Assembly (NCBI GenBank): GCA_916048095.2
Contig: OU696593.1
Location: forward strand, 3,282,001 to 3,346,000
DNA from: Sacculina carcini
Taxonomy: Eukaryota > Arthropoda > Thecostraca > Sacculinidae
Direction of reading: 5' to 3'
Length of the DNA stretch: 64,000 nucleotides
Positions 10,259-21,150 of this stretch are shown piece after piece. The notes under the pieces are model-generated. The model saw only the letters and a program-made list of their open reading frames with translations. It searched no databases and was not told the DNA's origin. A program made the translations under genes and the position numbers. Within the stretch, counting starts at the first letter, position 1; every line of letters begins with the position of its first letter.

Positions 10259-10712
10259 ACTGGTTCCAGTTTTTGTCTAGTTTAATTAATTTTCACTGTG
10301 GAAACATAGTTTGTATGTTATCTAAATAGTTCAACTAAATAAAGTACTTATCGTTTATCGCTTTCGTCCATTGTTTGTTATCGTTTATCGCTTTTGTTAA
10401 CATTTTTGTATAGTTATCGTTTTATTGTTTATCGCAGGTTGGGGAAACAATGATCGTTTTATCGTTATCGCAAGTTAGAAAAAAAATTATCGCAGAAACC
10501 ACTGGTATTTACACATTCAAGGTGTTGCTGTTTAGACTATCAGGTAAATCCATCGACTGTATCGTTCATTTTCTTTTTGAACATATACAATCATATTGTT
10601 CTGCTGGAGTTTGACTGTTGTCATTGTTGATTTTTAAAATATATCGACAAATTGTTCATGCTTATTTACAACAGTTTGTTGATCAGATTTCAAAGACAAT
10701 GCAACATGTATG

Positions 10713-10863
10713 TGTGGTGTGATCCTGTGCAGTGAGAGAGTGTGTGTGTGTGTGTGAGATTATGTCTGAGTGCGTGAACGTGTTAGTGTTTCTATGTGTG
10801 ATCGTGTATGGTTGAATTGTGTATTGAGTGCGAGAGTGTATGAGCGAGTGGTATAGTTGTATT

Positions 10864-10931
<68 letters not shown>

Positions 10932-11171
10932 TCAAGTGTTCACGCCCCGCGGCGGTGAGCGAGTGACCGGCTCGCCGCTGATTGGTTGTTGCGGTGGGCG
11001 TGAGGACTGTGCTTGTGCGTGCTCCCGTGTGTGACGGTGTGAACGTGGATGCGTGTTGGGATTCGTGTTCGAAGGGTGGTCGGGTTGTGACGTCTTGTAG
11101 GCGCGCGTGGTGCAGTGATGCCCACGCGCGCCTGTCTTTTAATATATTTTAGTTTTTGAGTTTCGGTTACA
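10713..11171 (+). mobile_element. solo LTR of the compact LTR-retrotransposon family
   Basis: The segment starts TGTGGTGTGATC and ends GGTTACA. It carries every landmark of the LTRs at 24223-24637 and 25351-25762: the GTGCAGTGAGAGAG block, the GGCGGTGAGCG hairpin, CGCCGCTGATTGGTTG, and the GC-rich palindrome near the 3' end (11099-11133). Flanking pentamers GTATG (10708-10712) and GTATC (11172-11176) match at four of five positions. A long TG run (about 10866-10927) has expanded inside it. No internal region or second LTR is attached. Confidence 0.85.
10866..10927. repeat. (TG)n microsatellite inside the solo LTR
   Basis: About 31 uninterrupted TG units lie at the position where sister LTRs carry only a short GT-rich stretch. 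Confidence 0.95.
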
Positions 11172-11179
11172 GTATCTTA

Positions 11180-12106
11180 AAGTAAACCCATGAACAGCAC
11201 CTCAACATGAGCAGCCCCCTCCTCTTCATCATCTACGTGAACGATTTGGCTGAGAAATTGGGCACCTCAGCACTACTATACGCAGATGACGTAAAGCTTT
11301 TCCGGACGGTCAAGGCGAGCAACGACTGTGAGAGTCTGCAAGAGCAGCTCAACACTCTGTGTGAGTGGTGTGAAAAGTGGGGTCTCAAACTGAACCCCGC
11401 AAAATGCTCACACTTGTGTATCACGCTGAAAAAGAAGCCAGTTGAGTTCACCTACACGATAGGCTGCGACACAGTGCAAAAGGTGACCACTACACGTGAC
11501 CTGGGGGTCGTCATTGACTCCAAGCTCACCTTTGCACAACACATTGATGACGTCGCTCGCAGAGCCAATCGCTCACTTGGTGTGCTCACCAGATGCATGC
11601 AAGGTCTACCACGGAACTTCGACTCACGAAGCCTGATTGCCGCCTATTGTTCGAATGTGCGGTCGACCATCGAGTACGCCAGTGTGATCTGGGCAGGCGC
11701 AGCACCAACGCACACACAGAGGCTGCAGCTGATACAGAACAGATTCCTCCGCACACTCAAGTACCTGCAGGCCAATCGAACCGAGATGAATCACACCGAA
11801 CTCCACTCAATGTACGGCCTCCAACCACTTGACATTCGCAGGCGATGGCTCGACGTCGCGTTTCTTTATTCTTTAATGAAAAACAGACTCGACTCTCCGC
11901 AGCTGCTGTCACGAGTCGGATGGAGAGTACCAAGACCAGGTGTGCGCCCCCGGGACCCCCTGCATATACCACCAACGCGCACCGTGGTCACTGGTAGGAT
12001 ATGGCACGCTCGCTTGCCTCTATACTACAACAAGCTAGTGAATATGCAGCCAGGTATAGACATCCTTAATGTCAGTCGTTCTGCACTTCGCAAAGTCTGT
12101 TTTTAA
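11180..12106 (+). pseudogene. 5'-truncated non-LTR retrotransposon, reverse transcriptase C-terminal half
   Basis: The frame opens inside the reverse-transcriptase palm: SPLLFIIYVNDL, then the catalytic LLYADDVKLF, then GLKLNPAKCSHL and LGVVIDSKLTF. It continues through the thumb and connection region to the stop at 12106, so the 3' half is intact over about 300 codons. Everything before the SPLLF motif, including the endonuclease and the first catalytic Asp, is missing. This is the usual 5' truncation of LINE insertions. The 3' tail (12107-12250) is AT-rich. It starts right after the solo LTR. Confidence 0.85.
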
Positions 12107-12313
12107 AATTGACTTTATATATATACTTCTTTTTTTCTTCCAAGTTTTAGAATCTTATATTTGCTATTCGCTTTCGTGAATTGTATTATGTGTACTCCGC
12201 CTATAATTGGGATGTCATCCTGTTGGTTGGTGTGAATAAAAACAAAACAATCAAAATGTCAAATACATTTTGAAACATAATGCGACGCTCTACATGGATG
12301 TATATCTTATTAG

Positions 12314-13463
12314 TAGGGTGACCTTTTGGTGCGCTAAAAATTAAGAAAAGTTGCGCTGAAAAACCTAAAAGTTGCGCTAAAAACTTGCACTTAAAATTTT
12401 GCAAAAATCTCACTAAAACCCGTAAAAAGTTAGTGAAAATCACTTAATTATGAAAAAACGTTTTGTGAGGAAAATCTGTACTTACAGTCTATAACTATTA
12501 CCACAATACGTTTTGAGCACTCGCGGTTGTGCTAGAATTTCATGCTTCAGGAGCTTCAACTGTCACCTCATTGGCGATTTGGAAGAGCTAAAAATCGTAA
12601 ATAGTTGCGCTAATAAGTTGAGCTCAATGGTTCGCTAAATATCGTCAATTTTAAATAATAGGATAATACAATTTAAACACTGAAATCACTCCTTAACACT
12701 ACACTTTGGGAGTTTCATGTTTTTGTTTATATTTAATGCATTTTGAGCATTGGCGGTTGCGTTAAGATTGTGTTTCACATGCTTATCTAGTCTGTCGAGT
12801 ATGTCGCAGTGATGCCTGGTAGTGACATTTAAATACACAATATAATTTGAAATTCTTACTTGATGTTAATTTTCTTAAATGTTTCAAGGTCTAAATGGAT
12901 TTTGCAGATAAAACATCATCTAATTATGCGGTAATTATATTCAAGTACTGTTGATCTAACTATTGCTCTAAGGTTGCTCGAAAAGTATAAACATAAATGT
13001 TTAATTCTATTCCACAAATGCTCGTGTCTATATCACAGTTTTATGTCTATACTATATTGTCTATGTCTGTATTGTGTCTATATATATGTGTGCCCGTATG
13101 TCGTGCTATGTACACGCACGATGTCTAGCACCACACACGGACACAATATTCACCCACTTTCCAGACACATACTTACCGAGTTTATGTTGACAATACATGA
13201 GCATTTGCTGCATTGTACACCTTTACAATTGAATATTTTTCTTGATAGTGTGAAAAAATTGTTCTAAGAATTCAAAATTGCCCTAAATCTATATATTTGA
13301 CCATAAAAATGAATAAGTTGCAAAAGTTGCGCTAAAAACAAAAAGTTGCACTTATAACTTATTTTATACTTACCTCAGATCAATGAAATATTGATTTTTG
13401 GGCTCCTTATGACAAACAGATTCTATGATAAAAACGTTGCATTTGCAACAACAATTCACCCTA
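12314..13463. mobile_element. non-autonomous hAT element, 1150 bp, perfect 8-bp target duplication
   Basis: The ends TAGGGTGA and TCACCCTA are perfect inverted repeats. The octamer CTTATTAG flanks both sides (12306-12313 and 13464-13471). Subterminal copies of GTTGCGCTAAAAA occur near both ends, together with GTTGCACTTA variants. The interior is AT-rich. The longest frame (12974-13267) shows no transposase motif, so I treat the element as non-coding. Confidence 0.88.
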
Positions 13464-13471
13464 CTTATTAG

Positions 13472-14515
13472 ACATTGCACCACGATGATGGTGTGGTCAA
13501 TGCACTGGAGACAGAGGCTATTTGAAAGCCTGTTCCAGGAAATATTTCGTGAATCTATGAGTTATAAATGAGATGAAATCCGAAGACATGTTGAATACAA
13601 ATACCAATGAAGTCAGTGAGCCTTCTAAGGCTGTCTGAAGTGTACAAATCCCACGAAACATTCGAATACATTAGCAAAAAACAAACAAATTAATCATGAA
13701 GATAAAATTTCGAATTTACAGTGATTGTTTTTGTAGGTTACTGCATTCAGCCTGTGGAGACTCACGTGGAAAAATTTACGGTGAGCACGATATATCAAAA
13801 CCATGATCGTCTTTCAAACGCAATATATGTATCAAATGGGCGCATTATCATGTAAACATGTAAACAACTGCGCTATGGTCGAAGTTTCGTTCAGTTTGCT
13901 TTGCGCGTGTGTTCGTGATTGAGGTGTGTTGGTTGCTATTCAATGGTTTTCTAGCATGTTATGTAAATATGTATGCATGCCGTTTGTTGAGTTTGGTTAT
14001 TATGTGTTCCTACTAATATTAGTAAACACACAGAGGGTTTGAGGCCCGGTCACTTGCAGATTGGATTAGAACGGATTTCAAATCGGAAAGTATACACATA
14101 GTTGGCTGACAATTTCACAGATTGGAGCATCGGTCAATTTCAGTTAAGCATGCGGATTCCTACCTTGAAAGGTTTTTATTTTCTTTTATTTCAATTGCCT
14201 GTCAGACAATACCCCTTAGGTCGCTAATAGTAATCTCTGTTCCGGACGCTGAATTCAAAACTAAATGCAGCTGTTCAACAGGTGCATACTATTACAACAT
14301 GCAGCTGTTGCAAACGGAGTATCTGTATGCACTTTTCTGCTTCGTCGTGACCCTGGTGCGTTCTCAACTATCGCCGATTATTCTGGGTGAGTTTATGCTG
14401 ATCCATCGTGCCACCATATCGCCACCTTCAGACACCTACATTGTCGCTATGATGTGTGATAAATGACACTACACCAGTAAGTTCTACCAACATTGTGTTT
14501 TATCTAGGTTTTTGA
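13472..14515. other. unassigned interval
   Basis: No repeat boundaries or recognised protein are seen. A 114-codon + strand frame at 14122-14466 has a hydrophobic stretch around residues 70-90 but no family I recognise and no flanking splice evidence. I would not call it a gene. Confidence 0.3.
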
Positions 14516-14869
14516 CAGAGCCGTTGCGAGGACTCATGAGGCCCCTTCGAAGGCAGCACTTGGGGCCCCTTCCGAAGGCAACACTTGGGCCCCCCCGAAG
14601 GTAACACTCGCCCCCCCCCCCCGAAGGTAACACTCGGCCCCCCCCCCCAAAGGCAACACTTGGGGCCCCCATTATAAATAAACCATCTAATAATGAATTT
14701 ATTTATTATACATAATCACATAATACAAGCTCAGGTGAAAACATCTTAGCAAAAAGGTAAAGGCTATACATAATATGATAAATTTTAATGTCATACGTGA
14801 AGCAACGGGGCCCCTAAACACTTGCCCCCCCCCGGCCGGGGGGTACGGGGGGCGGTTGCTACGGCTCTG
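14516..14869. mobile_element. C-rich hAT-type MITE containing a degenerate tandem repeat
   Basis: The left end CAGAGCCGTTGC and the right end (minus strand CAGAGCCGTAGCAACC) are inverted repeats. Flanking octamers GTTTTTGA (14508-14515) and GTTTTTTA (14870-14877) match at 7 of 8. Inside, 14538-14670 holds four to five diverged copies of a unit of about 30 bp containing CCGAAGGCAACACTTGG with runs of C. The right end has a C-run/G-run palindrome (CCCCCCCCCGGCCGGGGGG). Confidence 0.72.
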
Positions 14870-15555
14870 GTTTTTTATTCCGCTCTGTAGAGCGACGTCT
14901 TGCTTATATCAATAATTTCACTACTCATATTGTGAGTGTTTCTAACTTGCAACAAATGCCGTACTTTGTGCGGTCATTGACGCTAGAACAGCCGCACTAC
15001 GCGTGTCTTGTTAATTCGTCGTCATTTAACTTTGATCGTGAACAAAATGTTGTAAACCAATTAAATCTGATTTTCAACTAATTTCCAACAGCACACCAGC
15101 CGTAAGCAGCTATCGCAGGCCATCACAAACCAAGGAGCCAAAGCGAGCCAAATTAGCATGGCTGGTCAATAACCGATCATGCTTGAAATCGTCGGTTCGT
15201 ATATGACAAGTAAAATTTCTCTAATCCCGATTATGGCAGCAGATACCGCAGACCAGACTTGGTGCGATTATTGCACAAGACCAGAATAATGTGAGAGCAC
15301 ACATGTCGGCTCAGTTTACACGCTCACAGAAATACACACACGCAAATCGCACTCGAGAACAGAATCCACAGACAAACGCACACGAAGCCAATGATGGAAT
15401 TGCGTTGAGAATTCTGTACAAGTACTGTAATATAACTTATCTACTTTAACCCTCGAGAACTTACAACCATTTCCGCTTGCCCGAATCAGTTGATTTATTC
15501 AGCATTTATCGATTTTGTCTCAAAACCCAATATTTTCACGTTTTCCAGAGGTTTG
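14870..15555. other. unassigned interval between the MITE and LINE C
   Basis: This is a moderately AT-rich interval of about 690 bp. I see no gene, transposon end or extended repeat. Confidence 0.4.
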
Positions 15556-15607
15556 TCCGCTTCCTTACCTTACCATACGTAACCTTACAGCCTTACTGGA
15601 CGCAGGC

Positions 15608-18431
15608 CTAGTCGGCCTCTATGTCCATAGCTTCATCACAGTAAAAATCGTGATGGCGAGTGGCGGCAATAAATTTCCCCAGGGGATCATGTCTAATTTC
15701 TTGTTTGCTCCACCACTTATTTAATCTCCTTTCAAAGGATGCAATATTTGGAGCTTCTACAATATTATTCGGCAAACTATTCCACACATCCACTTCCTTC
15801 GCGGAAAAAGATTTTTGCCGCCTTCTACTTCGACATCTAGGCATAATCACTTTCATACAATTTCCCCGAGTCACTCCTTCATGTTTCTCAAATCGCATAT
15901 TCACTTCTTTGTCAAATGGTAATGGTACTTAATTAATTACTTCAATGGTAGTTATATCCTTTTTCAGGTACGGAGACCAAACTGCCTGACCGTATTCCAG
16001 GTGAGGCCTCAAAAATGAAAAGACGCTAAAGCTATAGACGCTAAGCTAGACGCTATAGCTTTGAAAAGACGACGGAACGTTGGAATGTCCAGATGTTTGA
16101 ACGTTCGTCGTATCAGACCCATTATCTGGCTTGCTTTAGTAACTTTACTCTGGATATGGGCTGAGAAAGAAAGGTGCTCATCAGTCACGATTCCCAGGTC
16201 CTTTTCAACTTTGACTTGCTGTATGTCAGCTTGTCCCTCATTATTTCCGAGGTGATATATTGTCAATAAATGTGAACGATACTTGCTGTGGATTTTCAAA
16301 TCTTTACATTTGTCAGGGTTAAATGGTAGTTGATTTTCTACTGACCATTTTTGAAGTTGATTCAAATCTTCCTGGAGCATCGTACAATCTTTCTGTGAAT
16401 CCATCCGCCTAAATATATTTGTATTATCCGCAAACATATATATCCTCGACTGAACCATACAAAGTAAATTGTTAATGAATAAAACGAAGAGAATTGGCCC
16501 AAATACACTCCCTTGTGGCACACCACTCTGCACTTGTTGCCATCCTGAATATTCCGCTTTTATGTGTAATCTTTGTTTTCTAGCCACCAAGAAGGATGAT
16601 TTCCATTTCAATACCTGTCCAGTTATACCAGTTATAGTCAGTCCAGTTTGTGTAGCAATCTATGATGTGGAACTTTATCGAAGGCTTTTTGGAAATCCAT
16701 GTAGACAACATCCGTCTCACACCCTTCATCCAGTGCTGTAGTCGATTCTTCCACAATATTCAACATCTGGATAACCGTTGACCTTCTCGTGAGGAAACCA
16801 TACTGTTTCGAGGAAAGCATTCCCAGTGTTTTCACATGGTCTAGAATATGAGTACGAATGATTTTTTCCATGATTTTGCAAACAACACTGGTTAAACTCA
16901 CCGGTCGATAGTTACTCGGGTCAGATTCATTGCCTTTTTGAAGATTGCGCTGATGTTTGCTAACTTCCAGTCAGTTGGTATCTTACCTGTTACAAGAGCC
17001 GCTTTGAAAATATCAGTAATGACTTCACATATTTCCTCTATGTTTTTTGAACACTGTGGGATGAAGTCCATCAGGACCCGGAGATTTGTCAGTTTTGATT
17101 TGTCAGATTTGTCAGTTGAGTGATCACCAAATCACTAATAACATTGTGTTTTCCGAGAATTTTTCGTTTGTCTTGTCCTCCTTCGTGAATACTTGAGCAA
17201 AATGTTCCAACAATACTTCAGCCTTTTCAATATTCCTTGTAACGACTTCTGTCCTTTCATTTTTTCAACCTTCTAATCAGCAATACTAGCAGATGTTTTC
17301 AATTTCCGCTTCACATGCGACCAAAAATTTTGTCGGGTAAGATTTTGCCAGTCTGGCAACCTCACGTTCTTGAAACCTTTCTTTTTCTCGAGTCAACTTC
17401 CTCACCCTGCTCCTCTGCCTACAATATTGTGTATACTTATCAGGATCTTTCGTCTCAATATATCGTTGCCAGCACCCGTGTTTCTTGTTGATTTCAGCTC
17501 GTATCTTGGGATCCAGAGCCATTCGATCATTATGCTCAATGTGAAGCCCTTTACTGTTCTTCTCTGGAACATGTGCCCGTTCTGATTGTGCGATGTTTTC
17601 TTTAAAGCATTCCCATTAGTCCTCAATATTCTTACAATTTTTTATTTCTTCACTCCAACATCTTGTCAGATTGGATTTCATGCTATTGTAATCCCCTCTA
17701 TTATATAATCTAATTTTCTGTTTCGTATGTTCTCGTCTTGTATAGGCTTTATAGGTAACTTCAATGACTCCGTGATCGCTCTTGCCAAGAGGAGAACAAT
17801 ATTCCATATTTTCAACCATTTCTTCCTCATTCGTTAGAATTGGATCAAGCAATGCAGGATGATCCGTTCCTCTAGCCCTAGTTGGAAATGTTACTTTCTG
17901 ATACCAGTAGTTTTCTCCAAGTGTTTCAAGAAATATAAACTCCGCTAGATTCATCGCCCTCTGTGTGCCAATCGTTCCAATCTATCTTCGGGAAGCTGAA
18001 ATCACCTGCTACTAAAAATGTGATGCGCTGTGTTTATCCACCTGCAGCAATTTGTTCAATCTGCTAGTATTATCCGCTTCACTGTTAGGACTTCGGTTGA
18101 TGCATCCAGCTAGCAGCAAATCGCTTCCCATCAGACTAATCTCAATCCAGACAGGTTCACAATAGTCAGTATTGAAACCAACCTCTCTTGCTTGAAGATG
18201 GTTTTTAGCATAAATCACCATTCCACGGCCACTTTTATTCAGATTAGAAAACATACCGAAACCAATTAGTTTCAGTTCCGATTCCATTGTCATGTATCTT
18301 AGAGTCTTAGGCTTAACTTCATTGATCAATATAATATCTGGAAAAATATCAGCATTCGAGATTCTTGTTCTCAACTCAACCATTTTGTTCGTTAACACAT
18401 CCGCATTACAGTACCAGCAGTTGAACAACAT
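15608..18431 (-). pseudogene. LINE C ORF2: endonuclease and reverse transcriptase
   Basis: The endonuclease part includes NADIFPDIILINEVKPK and KSDHGVIEVTYK, as in APE-type LINE endonucleases. The RT part has VVYMDFQKAFDKVPHHRLL (first catalytic Asp) and SGVPQGSVFGPILFVLFINN. The catalytic box reads MFADNTNIF, so the second Asp of FADD is Asn. The C-terminus VDVWNSLPNNIVEAPNIASF is typical of CR1. Frames shift near 17616, 17280, 16900, 16620 and 16000. With the altered active site it cannot encode a working enzyme. Confidence 0.85.
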
Positions 18432-18508
18432 GGAGTACTTTGATTGATCCCGTAAATTGTGAAATTCTACTTTTCTACCTTCAACTATACTTTTTGTGGT
18501 TTTTGAGT

Positions 18509-19640
18509 CTAGTGATGTATCCTGATCTTCCTTATGAACATATTGCCAGGTGGTCCTCTGATTCTGAAGATATAGTCCCCCGATGACTCGTTCTCCAGTT
18601 CTTTTCGCTCTAACGCAAGCTTCTTCAAGTTTTCCCTCTGTTGCTTGGTCAAATTGTGCTGTAGAACAATGTTCTTGTATTTTTCCTTTCCTTTGATATT
18701 TCTTGCATGCGACAGGACCTCCATCTTCACTGTTGATGACTCCAATTCAATCAAAATTGGTCTAGGCCGCACACTTGCTTCATCCAGTTTACCTATCCTA
18801 GATACTTTCATGGATTAATTATGTTTCATGCCAAATTCCAGTCCCTCTCTCAAAAACTGGCTCATAAATGCGTCATTACCTTTCTTCCGTTTGATACCTT
18901 CTTTCTCCTCACTTTCCTGTATTCCGAATGTGATAATATTGTTCATCCTTGCATCTTCATTCCTTAATTCTCTAATTCTAGCTTCTTGGCTATCCTCGAG
19001 TTATATGAACCTCTTGAATCGCCTGCCTCTTCCGAAGCTGCTCCATTTCATCCTTTATAATATTCTGCAATACTGGAACTGCTGATTCTTTTACAGCTTC
19101 GGAATATCCCTTATCACAGTCAGTGCGTTGACACGACTTGATGTCAATATATCGGATATGGGCTTTCAGACTATCCATCTCTTTGGTAAGGTCTTTTAGA
19201 TTGATTTTAGCTTCTGAAAGATAGCAGTGATGACAGCAGCAGACAGAAGCAGCAGCAGACTCATCAGTGATGACAAATTGGACATTTCTTCTCTTACTTT
19301 TTGCCACTGTTCATTGGTGGCCCTTTCCATTGTATCCATGCGTTTTAAATACTATCCTGTCTTGTTGATACCGCTGCAATTTGCTTTACAACTTTGTCAA
19401 ACACTTTGTTGCATTTGGTACAATACCAGTGAATAGTGCTAACCTCGTTTTCTGCCAGGAATGTATACACATCTTTTGGCATTTTCTCTCAACTGGCATG
19501 ATGCCGCATATGGCACAAATTGTAGACCAACCCCTTTTCATTCTCTCCAACCAGAATATCACAGCCTGGGTATATATTGCTTTTACTGTTTCGCTCTACA
19601 TTCGCCATTATTGTCTCGCACCCCTCCCAATCTTGGTTTC
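18509..19640 (-). pseudogene. LINE C ORF1: zinc finger, coiled coil and RNA-binding-like region
   Basis: Near 19400 the minus strand encodes STIHWYCTKCNKVFDKVV, the second half of the PHD-like Cys-rich finger found at the start of CR1 ORF1 proteins. A charged helical stretch follows (KDLTKEMDSLKAHIRYIDIK). The C-terminal segment (18811-18509) has the RIGKLDEASVRPRPILIELE motif typical of LINE ORF1 RNA-binding regions. The frame is broken within the finger and near 18990. Confidence 0.7.
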
Positions 19641-20021
19641 AACCAAAAATGAATTTACTCGGCTTTACTACCTATCTAATCACCTATATACAGCTTATGA
19701 AACTCGGTGGTAAAAAACGGACACAAAAATCTCCCAATACGCTGAAAAAACCCAGCACATTCCAAACACCGACACGCCACTCGCCACTCGCTTCAAATCA
19801 GAAATATGGACCGCCCATTTAATTGGGCTCCGTACAGGCTTTGCCATTTTCTGTTTTAGAGATGTTTTAATTTTGGTCTGTGCTTGCCGTGAATTAGTAA
19901 AACTTTACACAAATATCATTTTGGTCTCAATACAGTATTTTTATTGAATGCAAAATTGAAACAAGAGTGCAATATTTTTGCAAAGATAATGACAATGTAA
20001 TTCATAAAGTGCTTGGCATAA
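19641..20021. other. AT-rich interval, possible LINE C 5' end
   Basis: I see no gene. It may include the 5' untranslated region of LINE C. No boundary or target duplication was identified. Confidence 0.3.
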
Positions 20022-20760
20022 TCAAGCTTTCACAGGTAGCACAAAAATATAGTGAACTGAACAATAAAAACAAACAAAACAAACATGTATTTGATATAGC
20101 GCCAAGTAGAGCAGAGGCGCGTCAAAAAGAGTAAAACTGGTGCGAACAATATAAAGGAGTATCAGCTCATAGAGGGAAAATGAATGAGCCAGCAAAAATG
20201 CCACATATGATAATAAAAGAGAAAACCGAGTATAAATATGATTATTTTCTTGTGTGATATTGTGCAAAGCGCTGAATATGCAACGCCACATCACATTTTG
20301 AGCATTTGGGTTTGACATTTTCCCGCAAATACCGCACCGTCGTTGTGTCTCACACATTTCAACATAATGGTCCGTTCTGTCATAACGCGCACAATCGGAT
20401 AACGTAAGACGCACAAACCTACCTGCTTTTTCGCATAGTTTCATCAAACTATTGACAATTTCTCTCAGGAAGTCTCATTGTCTAACGTTATGAATTTTTC
20501 TGTACATTATCCACCCAGTAATGATAGATCCATTCAGGAGGAAACGGAAAATGGGATAGTACCAAACTCTCTTTCTCAATGCTGGCGTATATTTCCCTCT
20601 GAACTGGTCAAACACACACGTTCTATCCTTCGGAACGGTGCCTGCTAGCCCGAATGTATCTTTCTGAAACGACCGAATAAGAGGCAGACTAGTGAAGAAA
20701 TTGTCGATGAATCCACTACTTTCCTTCGCTAGTTTTGTTTGCCAAACTCAATTTCAACAC
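20022..20760 (-). pseudogene. piggyBac-like transposase C-terminal remnant
   Basis: Translating the minus strand from about 20730 gives a Phe-Phe-Thr-Ser-Leu-Pro-Leu segment like the conserved FFTS block of piggyBac transposases. FDQFRGKYTPALRKRVWYYP and FLLNGSIITGWIMYRKIH follow. Near 20350 comes a Cys-rich segment (CETQRRCGICGKMSNP...WRC) like the C-terminal zinc finger of the family. The catalytic Asp regions are deleted and at least one stop interrupts the frame. No TTAA-flanked ends were found. Confidence 0.5.
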
Positions 20761-21150
20761 GAACACCAAACAGTCATCAATATAAGTAAAACCACGGCAA
20801 ATTAAAAAGATATATATATTTGGCAGGGACTCACTAAGCACTGTGTTTATTTTCAGTGAGCCCCTTAAACTAAGCAAAAAACAAAATAGAACAAACTACA
20901 CAAGTTATGGAATAACACACATACGAAGTTTAAGTTATTGAACAGTTGATCGCTTCTCGATATTATAATCATGTATAATATTTTAATTTGGAGAGCTGCA
21001 GTCATTTTTTTCTTGAAACTCTTGATAGTCATGCAGGTTTTTATGCTATTTTTAATATTATTCTAAATTCTTACTCCCGCCACGCTTAAGGTAAATTGCC
21101 TGCTTGTGGTTCTCGGAAAAGTTTGATCAAATTTTTCCGGATGTCTTTTA
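20761..21150. other. interval before the Merlin-like element; possible LINE A tail
   Basis: No intact gene. One minus-strand frame near 20950-21145 reads like a LINE C-terminus (LHDYQEFQEK, then a charged helix). Because LINE A coding stops abruptly at about 21895, next to the Merlin-like element, this may be its displaced 3' end. That is inference only. Confidence 0.25.

Larger units (their letters stand above)
9043..10504 (+). mobile_element. hAT DNA transposon, internally decayed, with perfect 8-bp target duplication
   Basis: The octamer GTATTTAC stands directly before 9043 (9035-9042) and directly after 10504 (10505-10512). The ends CAATGGTTGTCGCG and CAGTGGTTTCTGCG (right end read on the minus strand) form an imperfect terminal inverted repeat. 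Both subterminal regions carry many copies of TTATCGTTTATCGC and variants, as is usual for hAT transposase-binding regions. The inside holds the tail of a hAT transposase (10031-10258) and a younger MITE (9301-9663). The element is too short for a complete transposase. Confidence 0.85.
15560..19640 (-). mobile_element. LINE C, CR1-like non-LTR retrotransposon, decayed
   Basis: On the minus strand the order is ORF1 with an N-terminal zinc finger (about 19640-18509), endonuclease (18431-17616), reverse transcriptase (about 16950-16009) and a CR1-type C-terminus (15904-15608). Beyond the ORF2 stop, the 3' tail (about 15600-15560) is a run of GGTAA-like units, a usual form of CR1-type tails. Several frameshifts and stops interrupt both frames. 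A nearly full-length layout with decayed frames suggests an old insertion. Confidence 0.85.
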
